Assembly (NCBI GenBank): GCA_003132405.1
Contig: PKXQ01000057.1
Span: forward strand, 3,668 to 67,667
DNA: 64,000 bases
Reading direction: 5' to 3'
DNA from: Acidobacteriaceae bacterium
GTDB taxonomy: Bacteria > Acidobacteriota > Terriglobia > Terriglobales > Acidobacteriaceae
Part shown: piece after piece, positions 9,138-17,636 of the stretch
Layout: each line of letters opens with the position of its first letter
Numbering within the stretch: position 1 is the first letter of the stretch
Position numbers and translations under genes: made by a program
Notes under the pieces: model-generated
Databases searched by the model: none
What the model saw: only the letters and a program-made list of their open reading frames with translations
What the model was told of the DNA's origin: nothing

Positions 9138-10443
9138 AAACCTCCAGGAAATGTCGCGGCTTCTTCGGAGGCGGAACCGGCGATGGTCCCGTCTCTCTTT
9201 CTTTCAGCGTCTGCAACAGCGTCGCGGTAAACGCCACGGCAAAATAGGAGAAAAACTGATAGGCCTCCGGCGCAAAGCACGCCCCCACGACGAAACCGAT
9301 CAACGAACTGTGCAGCGCACCCACGAATAGCACCGTATGCTCGTCAAGGTCCGTGGCCTTTCGCATGACTTTAAGATTCTTAAACCCGCAGCGAATAAAC
9401 ATCAGATACACAATCAAGGCCGGGATGCCGCCTTCCACGCCCATCTGCAAATAGGTCATGTGCACTTCGTGCCAGATCAGCGAGTAGGTGAGGAAGTTAT
9501 TGGCGCCGAGTCCGAAGAGAGGATAGTGGACAATGCCGTCAACCGCCCGCTCCATCAGGAACATGCGATCCTGATACGAACCGTAGGCCGATTCGTCAGT
9601 CGTGCTGTCGCCGCCCAGAGCTTGAAAACGGTCATACAGCTTTCCGCCGGCGACCCCAAGCAGCAGCATGCCGGAAAGCAGCACCGCAATGATCAGCCCC
9701 GGGCGTCTGCCCTTGATGCCAAAATGATAGAGGGTGACCGTGCCCGAGATCACTAGATTCAGAAACCCGGCGCGCGAAGCGGTAAGGAACAGCGCCGCCA
9801 GCATGATCAACATCCCCAGCGCCCACAAGCACTTCTTAAACACGTTCTTGCTCGTCACCAGGAAAGCGAGCAGAAACGGCAGCGTCAGCACGATCGCAAA
9901 GGCCAGATCGTTGGGGTTCGAATAAATGCCGCCGATCACACCCTCCAGCCTCGGCTGGTTGTGGCCCTTGATAATCGAGATCAGGCAGATCACGGCAACC
10001 GAAGCGGCCTGAATCTCAATAATGGTCCGCAGACGCTCGAACGAAGTGATCAGCAGGAACGTCAGCATCCAGGCGATCCACACCTTGGAAAAATCGATGG
10101 TGTGGTTGACCGCGCCGCCCTTCCAGATCGGCGACAGGAAGCCGCTGACAAACATGAGGCCGATCAGCAGCAGCAGCAGTTTGCCTTCTTTCGGAACGTC
10201 CTTGAAAGTACGCTTGGTCTTCCCCAGGGCGGTGAACAAACCCCACATCGCGAGGATGGCGGTAACCTTGGCGCACGGGATGTACTTGAGACCGGGAAAC
10301 CAGTCTTCCGGCCGCGCGCAATACACGAAGAAGAATGCGCTGAGCCAGAAAAACCCGGACTTCGTCGGGTCCGCGATTTTCGAAACCCGCCGCCAGGCTG
10401 GCAGTTCCGCCGCGTTAGTTACATTCTCGCCGATAGCCACCAA
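9094..10443 (-). CDS. O-antigen ligase/polymerase-like membrane protein
   Basis: A 449-aa polytopic protein with about ten hydrophobic helices (for example SGFFWLSAFFFVYCARPEDW, AFAIVLTLPFLLAFLV, PGLIIAVLLSGMLLLGVAGG). It has the large periplasmic loop typical of Wzy_C/O-antigen-ligase proteins, containing FGLGANNFLTYSLIWHEVH. The His in WHEVH, preceded by an Asn-rich patch, fits the catalytic loop of this family. Expected role: polymerising or ligating lipid-linked repeat units on the periplasmic side. It lies 28 bp downstream of the glycosylphosphotransferase and overlaps the methyltransferase start. Confidence 0.8.
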   Translation of the reverse strand: MVAIGENVTNAAELPAWRRVSKIADPTKSGFFWLSAFFFVYCARPEDWFPGLKYIPCAKVTAILAMWGLFTALGKTKRTFKDVPKEGKLLLLLIGLMFVSGFLSPIWKGGAVNHTIDFSKVWIAWMLTFLLITSFERLRTIIEIQAASVAVICLISIIKGHNQPRLEGVIGGIYSNPNDLAFAIVLTLPFLLAFLVTSKNVFKKCLWALGMLIMLAALFLTASRAGFLNLVISGTVTLYHFGIKGRRPGLIIAVLLSGMLLLGVAGGKLYDRFQALGGDSTTDESAYGSYQDRMFLMERAVDGIVHYPLFGLGANNFLTYSLIWHEVHMTYLQMGVEGGIPALIVYLMFIRCGFKNLKVMRKATDLDEHTVLFVGALHSSLIGFVVGACFAPEAYQFFSYFAVAFTATLLQTLKERETGPSPVPPPKKPRHFLEVYADYGRTGAVTPVR

Positions 10444-10471
10444 AACCTCTTTCGCTAACTCTCAGTAATTC

Positions 10472-11845
10472 TTATTGCGCGCCCCGCCGCAACAACACCG
10501 TCTTCACCGTCTGAAACATGATCAGCAAGTCGAGCCCGATCGAAGCGTTCTTAATGTAGAACAGATCGTACTGCAGCTTTTCGCGCGCGTCCTCGATCGT
10601 GCTCCCGTACTTGTATTTAATCTGCGCCCATCCGGTAACCCCCGGCCGCACCATATGCCGCACGCCGTAAAACGGTATCTCTTTCGACAGCAGCGCGATG
10701 AATTCCGGCCGCTCCGGCCGTGGGCCGACAAACGCCATATCGCCCTTGAGCACGCACCACATCTGCGGAATCTCATCGAGTCGGGTAGTCCGCAGGATCT
10801 TACCCACGCGCGTCACCCGCGGATCGTTGTTCCCTGCCCACTGTGCCCCGTTCGCCGCCTCCGCGTCCTGCCGCATGGTCCGGAACTTCACCACCTTGAA
10901 AAACTTTCCCGCTTTGCCCACCCGGGTTTGCGTATAGAAAACCGGCCCCTCGGAATCGAGACGAACCGCCAGCATAATCAAGGGCAACAAAGGCAGCGTC
11001 AGGATGAGGCCGATCAGCGAAATGAAAATCGAAACAACGCGACGCACTACGATAAAAATAGTGCTCCGCCGAAAGCCGTCGCCAAAGATCAGCCAACTGT
11101 GATTAAGATTTTCGACCTCGATCTTGCCCGACATTTTTTCCAGCCACGTCGTCGCTTCTTCGATCTTGATTCCCTGCATGCGCAATTCCAGCAGTTCCTG
11201 CATGGGAATCGTTCCGCGACGATCGGGCATGGCCACAATCACCCGATGCACCTTCTGCCGCTGGACAACATCCATCAGATGCGTGCCCACCGACTCGCGC
11301 GTGATCGCACCTTCCAGTTTGCCCGTCCAACTCGCAACCTCGACCCCGGTTTCCGGATTCTGCCGCAAGCCCTGTACCAGCCTCTGCGCGCGCTCTCCCG
11401 TGCCGAGCACATAGACACGCTCGACCAGAATCGGCAACTGCACCAGCCACGCAAACCCAATCCGCCATCCCACCAGCGCCACTGTGAGAATCAGCAACCC
11501 CAGCGCCGACGAACTGCCGCCGAGCAGGTAGTTCGGCCGCACATAGCTGATCGCCGCCATCAGGAAGGCCAGCAATCCCGGCACCATCAGCAACCGGAAA
11601 TAAAGCTCGCCCTTGGTATTCAGCCGCGCCGTGTCATACAGATCGAACCAGTGCGAACAGAGCAATACCACCCCTGTAAATATGAAGAGCTTGACGTATC
11701 CGCCTTCATAGTTGAGTACCAGGTAACTATCTTCCCGAAGTACGAGCACCGCCGCCAGCAAGAACGAGGTCCAAACAATCAGAGCCTCTCCCAACAGCAG
11801 GATGAGCGTGCGAATCGGGTAATAGACATGGAACAGCCGAATCAA
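10472..11845 (-). CDS. Polyprenyl glycosylphosphotransferase (initiating sugar transferase, XrtA type)
   Basis: A 457-aa protein with four to five N-terminal membrane helices (from TLILLLGEALIVWTSFLLAA), a central CoA-binding-like Rossmann segment (VYVLGTGERAQRLVQGL) and a C-terminal bacterial sugar transferase domain. The latter has a further helix, then GPVFYTQTRVGKAGK, KFRTMRQDAE, LDEIPQMWCVLKGDMAFVGPRPERPE and VRPGVTGWAQ. It transfers a sugar-1-phosphate to undecaprenyl phosphate to start repeat-unit synthesis at the inner membrane. Size and layout match the PEP-CTERM-associated subgroup. It follows the tyrosine kinase gene by 17 bp in the same operon. Confidence 0.93.
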   Translation of the reverse strand: MIRLFHVYYPIRTLILLLGEALIVWTSFLLAAVLVLREDSYLVLNYEGGYVKLFIFTGVVLLCSHWFDLYDTARLNTKGELYFRLLMVPGLLAFLMAAISYVRPNYLLGGSSSALGLLILTVALVGWRIGFAWLVQLPILVERVYVLGTGERAQRLVQGLRQNPETGVEVASWTGKLEGAITRESVGTHLMDVVQRQKVHRVIVAMPDRRGTIPMQELLELRMQGIKIEEATTWLEKMSGKIEVENLNHSWLIFGDGFRRSTIFIVVRRVVSIFISLIGLILTLPLLPLIMLAVRLDSEGPVFYTQTRVGKAGKFFKVVKFRTMRQDAEAANGAQWAGNNDPRVTRVGKILRTTRLDEIPQMWCVLKGDMAFVGPRPERPEFIALLSKEIPFYGVRHMVRPGVTGWAQIKYKYGSTIEDAREKLQYDLFYIKNASIGLDLLIMFQTVKTVLLRRGAQ

Positions 11846-11862
11846 TGGGGCCTCGGTTCAAC

Positions 11863-12786
11863 TCAGGCGTGGCTGCTCACGGCCTCGCCATAGTAGTACT
11901 TCGAATGTTGCAGCTTGTCTGCGGGCGCTCCGTTGAGCACCACACCGAGCAGCAGCTTGTCCGGAAATTCCTCGCGCGCGCGCCGCGCCAAATCAGAAGG
12001 CGTGACATTCGATCTCACCACCATCAGAATGCCGTCGCACGAGCCTGCCACCAGAGTCGCGTCCGACACCGGAATCACGGGCGATGTATCCATGATGATC
12101 CAGTCAAATAAGGGCTCCACCCGCTGCAGTAAAAGCTTCAGACGGCCGTTCGCCAGCAGCTCGGGAGCGCTCGAAACGGTCTTACCCGCCGGCAGGAAGA
12201 ATAAATTTTCCATCGGGCCGCGTTGCAACGCGGCGAACTCATCGCATTCGCCGAGCAGGTAATCCGACATTCCCGGCGACTGCGGTGCTCCCAGGTGGCG
12301 ATGCATTCCTGGGTTGCGCAGGTCGGCGTCGATCAGCAGAACGCGCCGCCCATGCTGGCGCACCAGCACCTGAGCCAGATTCGCCGCCACGAACGACTTC
12401 CCTTCCTTCGGCAGCGCGCTCGTTACCAGCAGACGCTTGAGCGGCATCTTTTCGCGGATCTGATAAAGACGCGAGCGCAAAGTGCGAAACTCCTCCGCCC
12501 CAGTGCGACTGTCATCGGCCTGGAAGAAGAGCATGGTGCGCGGATCGGGACTCCACTCTCGCTGCGCGCAGCGCGCAATCAGCGATTCATAATTGAATGC
12601 CGAATTCATCGTCATCGTGGGCATGGCCGGCATGGCCATGGCCCCCGAGGCTTGCATCGAAGGCATGCTTTCGCGCGCTTCATCGCTTTGCGAGGTCGGC
12701 TGCTCGAAGGCGGACTCGACATGCCTCCCCGTGGATGCGGCTCTTTCTTGCTCGGCGCGTTTTAAAGCGTCATGGATACGGCTCAT
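11863..12786 (-). CDS. Capsular polysaccharide tyrosine autokinase (CpsD/BY-kinase, exosortase-locus type)
   Basis: A 307-aa BY-kinase cytoplasmic domain. Walker A is TSALPKEGKSFVAANLA, Walker A' is VLLIDADLRNP and Walker B is WIIMDTSPVIPVSD. The first 75 residues are low-complexity (MSRIHDALKRAEQERA, then a Met/Ala-rich stretch AMAMPAMPTMTMNS). Tyrosines at the C-terminus (KYYYGEAVSSHA) are likely autophosphorylation sites. It partners the Wzz-like protein upstream to control chain length and export. Its ATG overlaps the TGA of the upstream ATPase (ATGA at 12783-12786), so translation is coupled. Confidence 0.92.
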   Translation of the reverse strand: MSRIHDALKRAEQERAASTGRHVESAFEQPTSQSDEARESMPSMQASGAMAMPAMPTMTMNSAFNYESLIARCAQREWSPDPRTMLFFQADDSRTGAEEFRTLRSRLYQIREKMPLKRLLVTSALPKEGKSFVAANLAQVLVRQHGRRVLLIDADLRNPGMHRHLGAPQSPGMSDYLLGECDEFAALQRGPMENLFFLPAGKTVSSAPELLANGRLKLLLQRVEPLFDWIIMDTSPVIPVSDATLVAGSCDGILMVVRSNVTPSDLARRAREEFPDKLLLGVVLNGAPADKLQHSKYYYGEAVSSHA

Positions 12787-13736
12787 AGTTTCCTCTCCTT
12801 GGGGAGGTCCTGTTGTTCAGATTGGCGCAGCCGGTCGGCCAGGGTTGCCAAGGTGCGCAAGGCGTCGACCAGATCAAACTTTTCCGACGGCGGCACCGGC
12901 GCAGTCATGGACGCGGCGGCATTGCCCTCGGCCAAATCGAAATCGCGCGCGACCGAGTCGACCACTTCTACCGCCACCGTCTTCTTCTGATCCACAAAGG
13001 CGCTGACCAGACAGTGCTCGCACACCAGATTGATCACTCGAGGTATCCCCAGCGAATAACGGAAGATTGCCGTAGTCGCGTCGGTGTCAAAAATCGGCTC
13101 GCCATTCGATCCCGCAATCCGCAGCCGCTGCGTGATATATGACTTCGTCTCCTCGAGATTAAAAGGATGCGTCTTGGCGCGCAGCGTCAGCCGCTGCCGC
13201 AGTTGGCGCAACTGTGGCTGTTTCAGCCGCTGTTCCAGTTCCGGCTGTCCCACCAGAACGATCTGCAGCAGCTTTTCAGTGAAGGTCTCGAGATTCGTCA
13301 TCATCCGAATCTCTTCCAGCACTTCATCCGACAGATTCTGCGCCTCGTCGATGACCAGCACTGCCGTCTCCCCGGCCCTATAACGATCGAGCAGCCAGTT
13401 GTAGAGCCGCTGCAGCAGTTCGCTCTTCGACTTGGTGTCGCAGGGAATGCCGAAGTCGGCCATCATATAGTCGAGCAACTGCGGCACATCCATGCGCGAG
13501 TTGAAAATGAAGGCCGTCGCCACCTGTTGCAGCCGCAGCCACTCCATCAACTTATTGATCAGTGTCGTCTTGCCCGTGCCGACCTCGCCTGTCAGCAGCA
13601 CAAAGCCTTTGCGGCTCTGTATGCCATAGGTGAGGCAGGCCAACGCCTCTTCCGTGTGCCGCGTCAAATACAAGTAACGCGGGTCCGGATTGACGTTGAA
13701 CGGGTTGGCGCGAAGTCCAAAAAATTCTTTATACAT
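12783..13736 (-). CDS. AAA ATPase, ExeA/GspA-like, exosortase-locus type
   Basis: A 317-aa AAA+ protein beginning MYKEFFGLRANPFNVNPDP, the signature of GspA/ExeA-like ATPases linked to XrtA loci. Walker A is LLTGEVGTGKTTLINKL (about residue 47), Walker B is AVLVIDEAQNLSDEVLEEI, and sensor/arginine regions are seen at QIVLVGQPELEQRL and RLTLRAKTHPF. It lacks the C-terminal peptidoglycan-binding domain of true ExeA, as usual for this subgroup. Probable role: energising or gating assembly of the export complex; the exact step is not established. It overlaps the kinase gene by 4 bp and lies 18 bp after the Wzz-like gene. Confidence 0.9.
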   Translation of the reverse strand: MYKEFFGLRANPFNVNPDPRYLYLTRHTEEALACLTYGIQSRKGFVLLTGEVGTGKTTLINKLMEWLRLQQVATAFIFNSRMDVPQLLDYMMADFGIPCDTKSKSELLQRLYNWLLDRYRAGETAVLVIDEAQNLSDEVLEEIRMMTNLETFTEKLLQIVLVGQPELEQRLKQPQLRQLRQRLTLRAKTHPFNLEETKSYITQRLRIAGSNGEPIFDTDATTAIFRYSLGIPRVINLVCEHCLVSAFVDQKKTVAVEVVDSVARDFDLAEGNAAASMTAPVPPSEKFDLVDALRTLATLADRLRQSEQQDLPKERKL

Positions 13737-13754
13737 ACGCTAAACTTTCCTGAA

Positions 13755-15344
13755 TCAAACCTCTGCGTGATCGTGGTCCTTGGGCGCCGAATCATTTCTG
13801 CCCCAGAATCGCCGCCTTCCATTGCCGTTGCCGTTAACAGCTTCCTCTTCGTCGTCCTCGCCCAGCCAGGGCACGGAGATCAACAGCGGCAGATCCATAA
13901 CCGCCGCCGCATCGCGTTCCGTGCGGATAGACTTGTCGCTGAATTCCAGGATGATCGCGATCAGCGCGCCCAGCACCAGCCCGACACCGAATCCGGCCGC
14001 CGCCAACAGTGGACGGACCGGAAAACTCGGAGTTTCAGACAGTCCGGCGGTAGCGACAATATGCATCTGCTCGCCTTCCTGCTGGTTTTCCATGCTGGTG
14101 CCGAGACCAGCCGAGCTCCGCTTGGCCAGCAGATCTTTGTAGAAGGCCTGCGCGTTATCGTTGTCCCGAGTCAGCAGCTTGTACTGCTCCTCCACCGTCG
14201 GGCTCATATTAGTGCGGCTCTGATAAACCGTAATCGCATTTTGCAGCTTCTTCTGATCGAGCGTGGCCTGCGCAATCACGTTCTGGTACTGATGAATCTG
14301 CAGACGCAGCTGGCGAATTTCCGGCGGCTCCGAGGCGCTCGCCTTCTCGCTGCTGTCGCTGGCGTCGGCCGAGGCCGCCGCTGCGTTGACTTCTTTCAGC
14401 TTCTTCTGCACCTCGGCAATGTCCGCCTTGGTCTTGATCACATCCGGATAGTCGTCGGTATAGCGAGCCTGCAACTGCATCAGTTGCCCCTGCAACTGCG
14501 TCAACTGCGTTTCCAGAGTCTGCGGGTTAGTACTCGATAGCGAACTCTTCCAGCTGGCGATCTGCTGCGCCAGCATGCTTTCGGTATAGGCCTTATCTTG
14601 TTGCGCGCGGCTCAGTGTCTGCGTAGAAGCATCCAACTGCGAGTTCAGCGACACCAGCATGCGCATATTGTTGTCGACGTCCGTCGGCAACTGACCCATG
14701 TACTGCTTCTTGAAGGCGGCGAGTTTCGCATCCTGATCGTCGAGCGCCCGCTTGGCCTCTTCCACCTGGCGAGTCAGAAAATCGGTGGTGCTCTGCGCCA
14801 CTTCCGAACGGGAACGCAGGTTCTCGTCCACGATCAGCGAGGTTAAGGCGTTGCAGACTTCTTGCGCTCGCACCGGGTCGCTGTCGCTGTAATTGACCGT
14901 AAATCCTGGAAGCGGCTCGTTGCCGGCCGATGGCTTCTTGGTCTTGGCCGTGGGCGAAGAGGCCGCCGCCGCGCTCATCGTCGTGATCACCGGCTCCACC
15001 TGCATGTTCTGCTGGATATTTCCGATGAGCTTTCCCTCATCTTCGGGCTTCACCAGGTTCAGGCTGTGAATCACCGGACGCAGCCGGCTCGGACTCAACA
15101 CCTCCTGGCTCAGCGTCTGTACACGCTGCGCAAAATCGGTTGGGATCACCGACATGACATAGTTGTCCGGCACCTTCTGCCCTTCCACCAGAACCGTCGA
15201 CTGCGACGTATATTTCGGCGGCAGGAGGTAAGAGATCCCGAAGCCCGTCAGCGGAGCCACCAGCGCCGGAATCAGAATAACCTTCAGGCGCCGCCGCAGC
15301 ATTGCCAGGTAATCGTCCATCTGCAGTTCGCGATTTCCACTCAT
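13755..15344 (-). CDS. Polysaccharide chain-length determinant (Wzz/PCP family, XrtA type)
   Basis: A 529-aa polysaccharide co-polymerase. It has an N-terminal Wzz domain with a membrane helix (LKVILIPALVAPLTGFGISY), a long periplasmic coiled-coil (about residues 180-420, rich in Gln, Ala and Lys, e.g. QVEEAKRALDDQDAKLAAFK), a GNVR-like segment and a second helix PLLAAAGFGVGLVLGALIAI before a short cytoplasmic tail. It sets chain length together with the separate tyrosine kinase two genes downstream. ATG 15344 (MSGNRELQ) is preferred; the alternative at 15356 adds four residues. It lies 39 bp after the barrel gene. Confidence 0.9.
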   Translation of the reverse strand: MSGNRELQMDDYLAMLRRRLKVILIPALVAPLTGFGISYLLPPKYTSQSTVLVEGQKVPDNYVMSVIPTDFAQRVQTLSQEVLSPSRLRPVIHSLNLVKPEDEGKLIGNIQQNMQVEPVITTMSAAAASSPTAKTKKPSAGNEPLPGFTVNYSDSDPVRAQEVCNALTSLIVDENLRSRSEVAQSTTDFLTRQVEEAKRALDDQDAKLAAFKKQYMGQLPTDVDNNMRMLVSLNSQLDASTQTLSRAQQDKAYTESMLAQQIASWKSSLSSTNPQTLETQLTQLQGQLMQLQARYTDDYPDVIKTKADIAEVQKKLKEVNAAAASADASDSSEKASASEPPEIRQLRLQIHQYQNVIAQATLDQKKLQNAITVYQSRTNMSPTVEEQYKLLTRDNDNAQAFYKDLLAKRSSAGLGTSMENQQEGEQMHIVATAGLSETPSFPVRPLLAAAGFGVGLVLGALIAIILEFSDKSIRTERDAAAVMDLPLLISVPWLGEDDEEEAVNGNGNGRRRFWGRNDSAPKDHDHAEV

Positions 15345-15383
15345 ACAGTTCACCAATCCGGCCGCTCGGAGCGGCCAAAAAAA

Positions 15384-16838
15384 TTATTCGATACGCGTCG
15401 GCTTGGGATGCCATTCAATGCCAATCGTGCCGACATTACGCTCCGCAATCTTGCCTCTACCGCCAATCCCAAGATTTACTGTTTGATCGAACGCCAGTTC
15501 GCTGAACCGGTAAGCCCCAAAAAATTCATACGAACGTCCCAGATGCTTGCGCAGAATGGCGGAAGCAAACCCATCGTTGAAACTGCCCGCGGTTACTCCT
15601 AACTGTGCATCCTGGAGTTTCGAGTTATAGGTGTAGCCAATATCGCTGTACAGGTCCCACGTTCGTCCGAGAGGGCGCGTATAGCCCAGCCGCGCCGCCT
15701 GCACATTCGCACCCGCGAAATAACCTGATCCCGCCGAAGTGAATTTTTCGTAAGTCGCAATCATCGCCGCATGGCCGATCCGGTAACGCAGCGTCACTCG
15801 CGCGCTCGGTGACCAATGCCCGTAATAGCCATTCGATTCCAGTTCCGTGTATTGCGGACCCACCGAGAGAATCAGGCTCAACCTGCCCGTAATGCTATGG
15901 CTGTAGCGAGCATTGATGACATGGACATAAATCTGCCCGCCCGTATCCTGCGGAAACTGGAGAAGCTGAAACGCGTAGACGATACCAATCTGGTCGTGAC
16001 GATTGATCAGATGGCTGTATCCGCCCTCGATCGTCAGCTGATCGCTGTTAAGCAGACAGGATGTCGGTCCCAGCTCACAATTCGCCGAATCGAAAAAGTG
16101 CGCGTCGCTGAACCCGCCCGCCGCCGTGATCGCCGAGCGCGGAGTGACGGCCTGCACGACGTCGAGAATCGCTGTGTTCTGCAACCGCGGGATCAGTCCA
16201 GCCGCGTCAAAAACTCCGCTGGAAGAATTGTTGATCCCCGGCAATCCGCCTCCCGTCGCCCCGCCTCCCAGACCGATCGTGGTGGCCAGTCCCAGCCCCG
16301 GAGCTCCACCAAACGTGCCGATCTGAAAAGATCCGTCAGGCAGGTAACTAAAAGCATCGCGCAACGCGATCTGGCCGGTTCGCCAGCGCGTGACGGCTTC
16401 CAGGCCAGCCGCTTGCAATTGCCGCACGTCGTAGGGGTCGGCATAGAACGCTCCGCCACCCACGTATTCCAGAAGGAAATCGCTCTTCGGCCAGTATTGC
16501 TGCAGGTCGAGCGCTCCAAGAACACGGCTAATGGATGACACACCGCTGGTGTTCCCAAGCGTGTTCTCGCCGTTCGAGTCCGCTGATTCGCTGACCTGCA
16601 AAGCCGGCGAGATGAAACTGCGGGCCGATGGCCGCAGATCGAGGCTCGGCTCATCCAGGCCCGTGACCGGCGGGTTCTCCGGATTCAGCACCGGCGCCGT
16701 CTGCCCAAAAGCCGGCGCGGGAACCGGTTCACTCTGGGCCGGAGCCTGAGTTTGCGCCTGAGAGGTCGTCTGCCCATACGCGCACACGCTCATCCCCAAA
16801 ACCAGCAACAACAATCGAATTGTCCCTATCCTCGTCAT
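15384..16838 (-). CDS. Outer-membrane beta-barrel protein of the exopolysaccharide locus
   Basis: A 484-aa protein with a signal peptide (IRLLLLVLGMSVCAYGQ) and a Gln/Pro/Ala-rich linker. Alternating hydrophobic strands then run to a C-terminal aromatic/hydrophobic strand, GTIGIEWHPKPTRIE. Glycine-rich loops (GLATTIGLGGGATGGG) and strands such as HDQIGIVYAFQLLQFP and GRTWDLYSDIGYTYNSKL fit an outer-membrane barrel of about 14-18 strands. Exosortase loci usually hold such an uncharacterised barrel next to the Wza-like protein. It may be the outer-membrane polysaccharide channel or a scaffold for it; that is inference. The end of the Wza-like gene is 19 bp upstream. Confidence 0.75.
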   Translation of the reverse strand: MTRIGTIRLLLLVLGMSVCAYGQTTSQAQTQAPAQSEPVPAPAFGQTAPVLNPENPPVTGLDEPSLDLRPSARSFISPALQVSESADSNGENTLGNTSGVSSISRVLGALDLQQYWPKSDFLLEYVGGGAFYADPYDVRQLQAAGLEAVTRWRTGQIALRDAFSYLPDGSFQIGTFGGAPGLGLATTIGLGGGATGGGLPGINNSSSGVFDAAGLIPRLQNTAILDVVQAVTPRSAITAAGGFSDAHFFDSANCELGPTSCLLNSDQLTIEGGYSHLINRHDQIGIVYAFQLLQFPQDTGGQIYVHVINARYSHSITGRLSLILSVGPQYTELESNGYYGHWSPSARVTLRYRIGHAAMIATYEKFTSAGSGYFAGANVQAARLGYTRPLGRTWDLYSDIGYTYNSKLQDAQLGVTAGSFNDGFASAILRKHLGRSYEFFGAYRFSELAFDQTVNLGIGGRGKIAERNVGTIGIEWHPKPTRIE

Positions 16839-16857
16839 CTCTTATAGGACCGTAAAA

Positions 16858-17499
16858 CTACGGGACAACAATCGTATCCCCCGCCTGCAATACATAGTTC
16901 TGCTGCACATCGCCCTTGATCAGCTTGCGGTAGTTCACCGGCAGCTTCTGTTGTTTGCCATTTTCCATGCGCAGAACGTAAATGCCCTTGGTCTTCGCAA
17001 ACTGGTTGATGCCCGCGCTCGACAACGCTTGCAGCACGGTCATATTGGGCAACATCGCCGTAGCCCCCACATGCGAAACCTCGCCCACCAGATAAATCCG
17101 CTTGCTGTTGATCGCGGTCACAACCACCGTAACCCGCGGATCGGCGATATATTTTCTCAGCTTCTCGGTCACCGAATCCGCCAACTGCTGCGGCGTCAAG
17201 CCCGAAGCCTGCACGTCATTAAGTAAAGGCAGCGAGATCTTGCCATCGGGACGCACCGGCAATGTAGCCGTGAGGTCGTTTTCTTTCCATACTGCAATGT
17301 GCAGCACGTCTTCTGGCCCAATGACATACTCAGGCCCGCCCTGGCTATTCGCAGCGGCACTCGTCTGTGCCGGAACCGCCTTGTCAGAGGCCGAATTGGC
17401 CGAACCGGAATTGACCGCGGACTGCGCCGGCGAATCCTGCGCCAGCGCCATGCTGCTAACTAGGAGCAGTGCCGCAGCCGCTTTCCATGCTGATTTCAT
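16858..17499 (-). CDS. Polysaccharide export protein (Wza/OtnA-like, SLBB)
   Basis: A 213-aa periplasmic protein with a signal peptide (MKSAWKAAAALLLVSSMALAQ). A poly_export domain (EYVIGPEDVLHIAVWKENDL, TLPVRPDGKISLPLLNDVQ, TPQQLADSVTEKLRKYI) is followed by one SLBB-type domain (KRIYLVGEVSHVG, VLQALSSAGINQF). It ends QAGDTIVVP, as in short Wza homologues of XrtA systems. It lacks the lipobox cysteine and extra domains of full Wza, so it may only form the periplasmic collar, with the neighbouring barrel as the outer-membrane part. ATG 17499 gives a clean signal peptide; a start at 17517 adds six residues. Confidence 0.92.
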   Translation of the reverse strand: MKSAWKAAAALLLVSSMALAQDSPAQSAVNSGSANSASDKAVPAQTSAAANSQGGPEYVIGPEDVLHIAVWKENDLTATLPVRPDGKISLPLLNDVQASGLTPQQLADSVTEKLRKYIADPRVTVVVTAINSKRIYLVGEVSHVGATAMLPNMTVLQALSSAGINQFAKTKGIYVLRMENGKQQKLPVNYRKLIKGDVQQNYVLQAGDTIVVP

Positions 17500-17527
17500 A
17501 TCTTCGTTTCCTCTCAAAACTCGAGCT

Positions 17528-17635
17528 CAGGTTTCAATGTTTCAAGGTTTCAAGGTTTCAAAATCCTAAAATCCAATCTCTTCATTGCGTTTCGGCCCTT
17601 TGAAACCTTGAAACTCTGAAGCCTTGAAACCTTGT
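17528..17635. repeat. Interrupted inverted repeat of GTTTCAAG units
   Basis: The left part contains three tandem units of TTTCAAGG type (17,530-17,562). The right part contains the reverse complement (TGAAACCTTGAAACTCTGAA and GCCTTGAAACCTTG, 17,598-17,634). The arms could pair over about 23 bases around a 35-base loop. It fills the gap between the regulator and the Wza-like gene and could act as an attenuator or mRNA processing site in the operon. Confidence 0.6.
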
Positions 17636-17636
17636 C

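Noticed and set aside
10475-11893. 472-codon open frame on the plus strand
   Set aside because: Antisense to the glycosylphosphotransferase; composition dominated by Arg, His and Gln.
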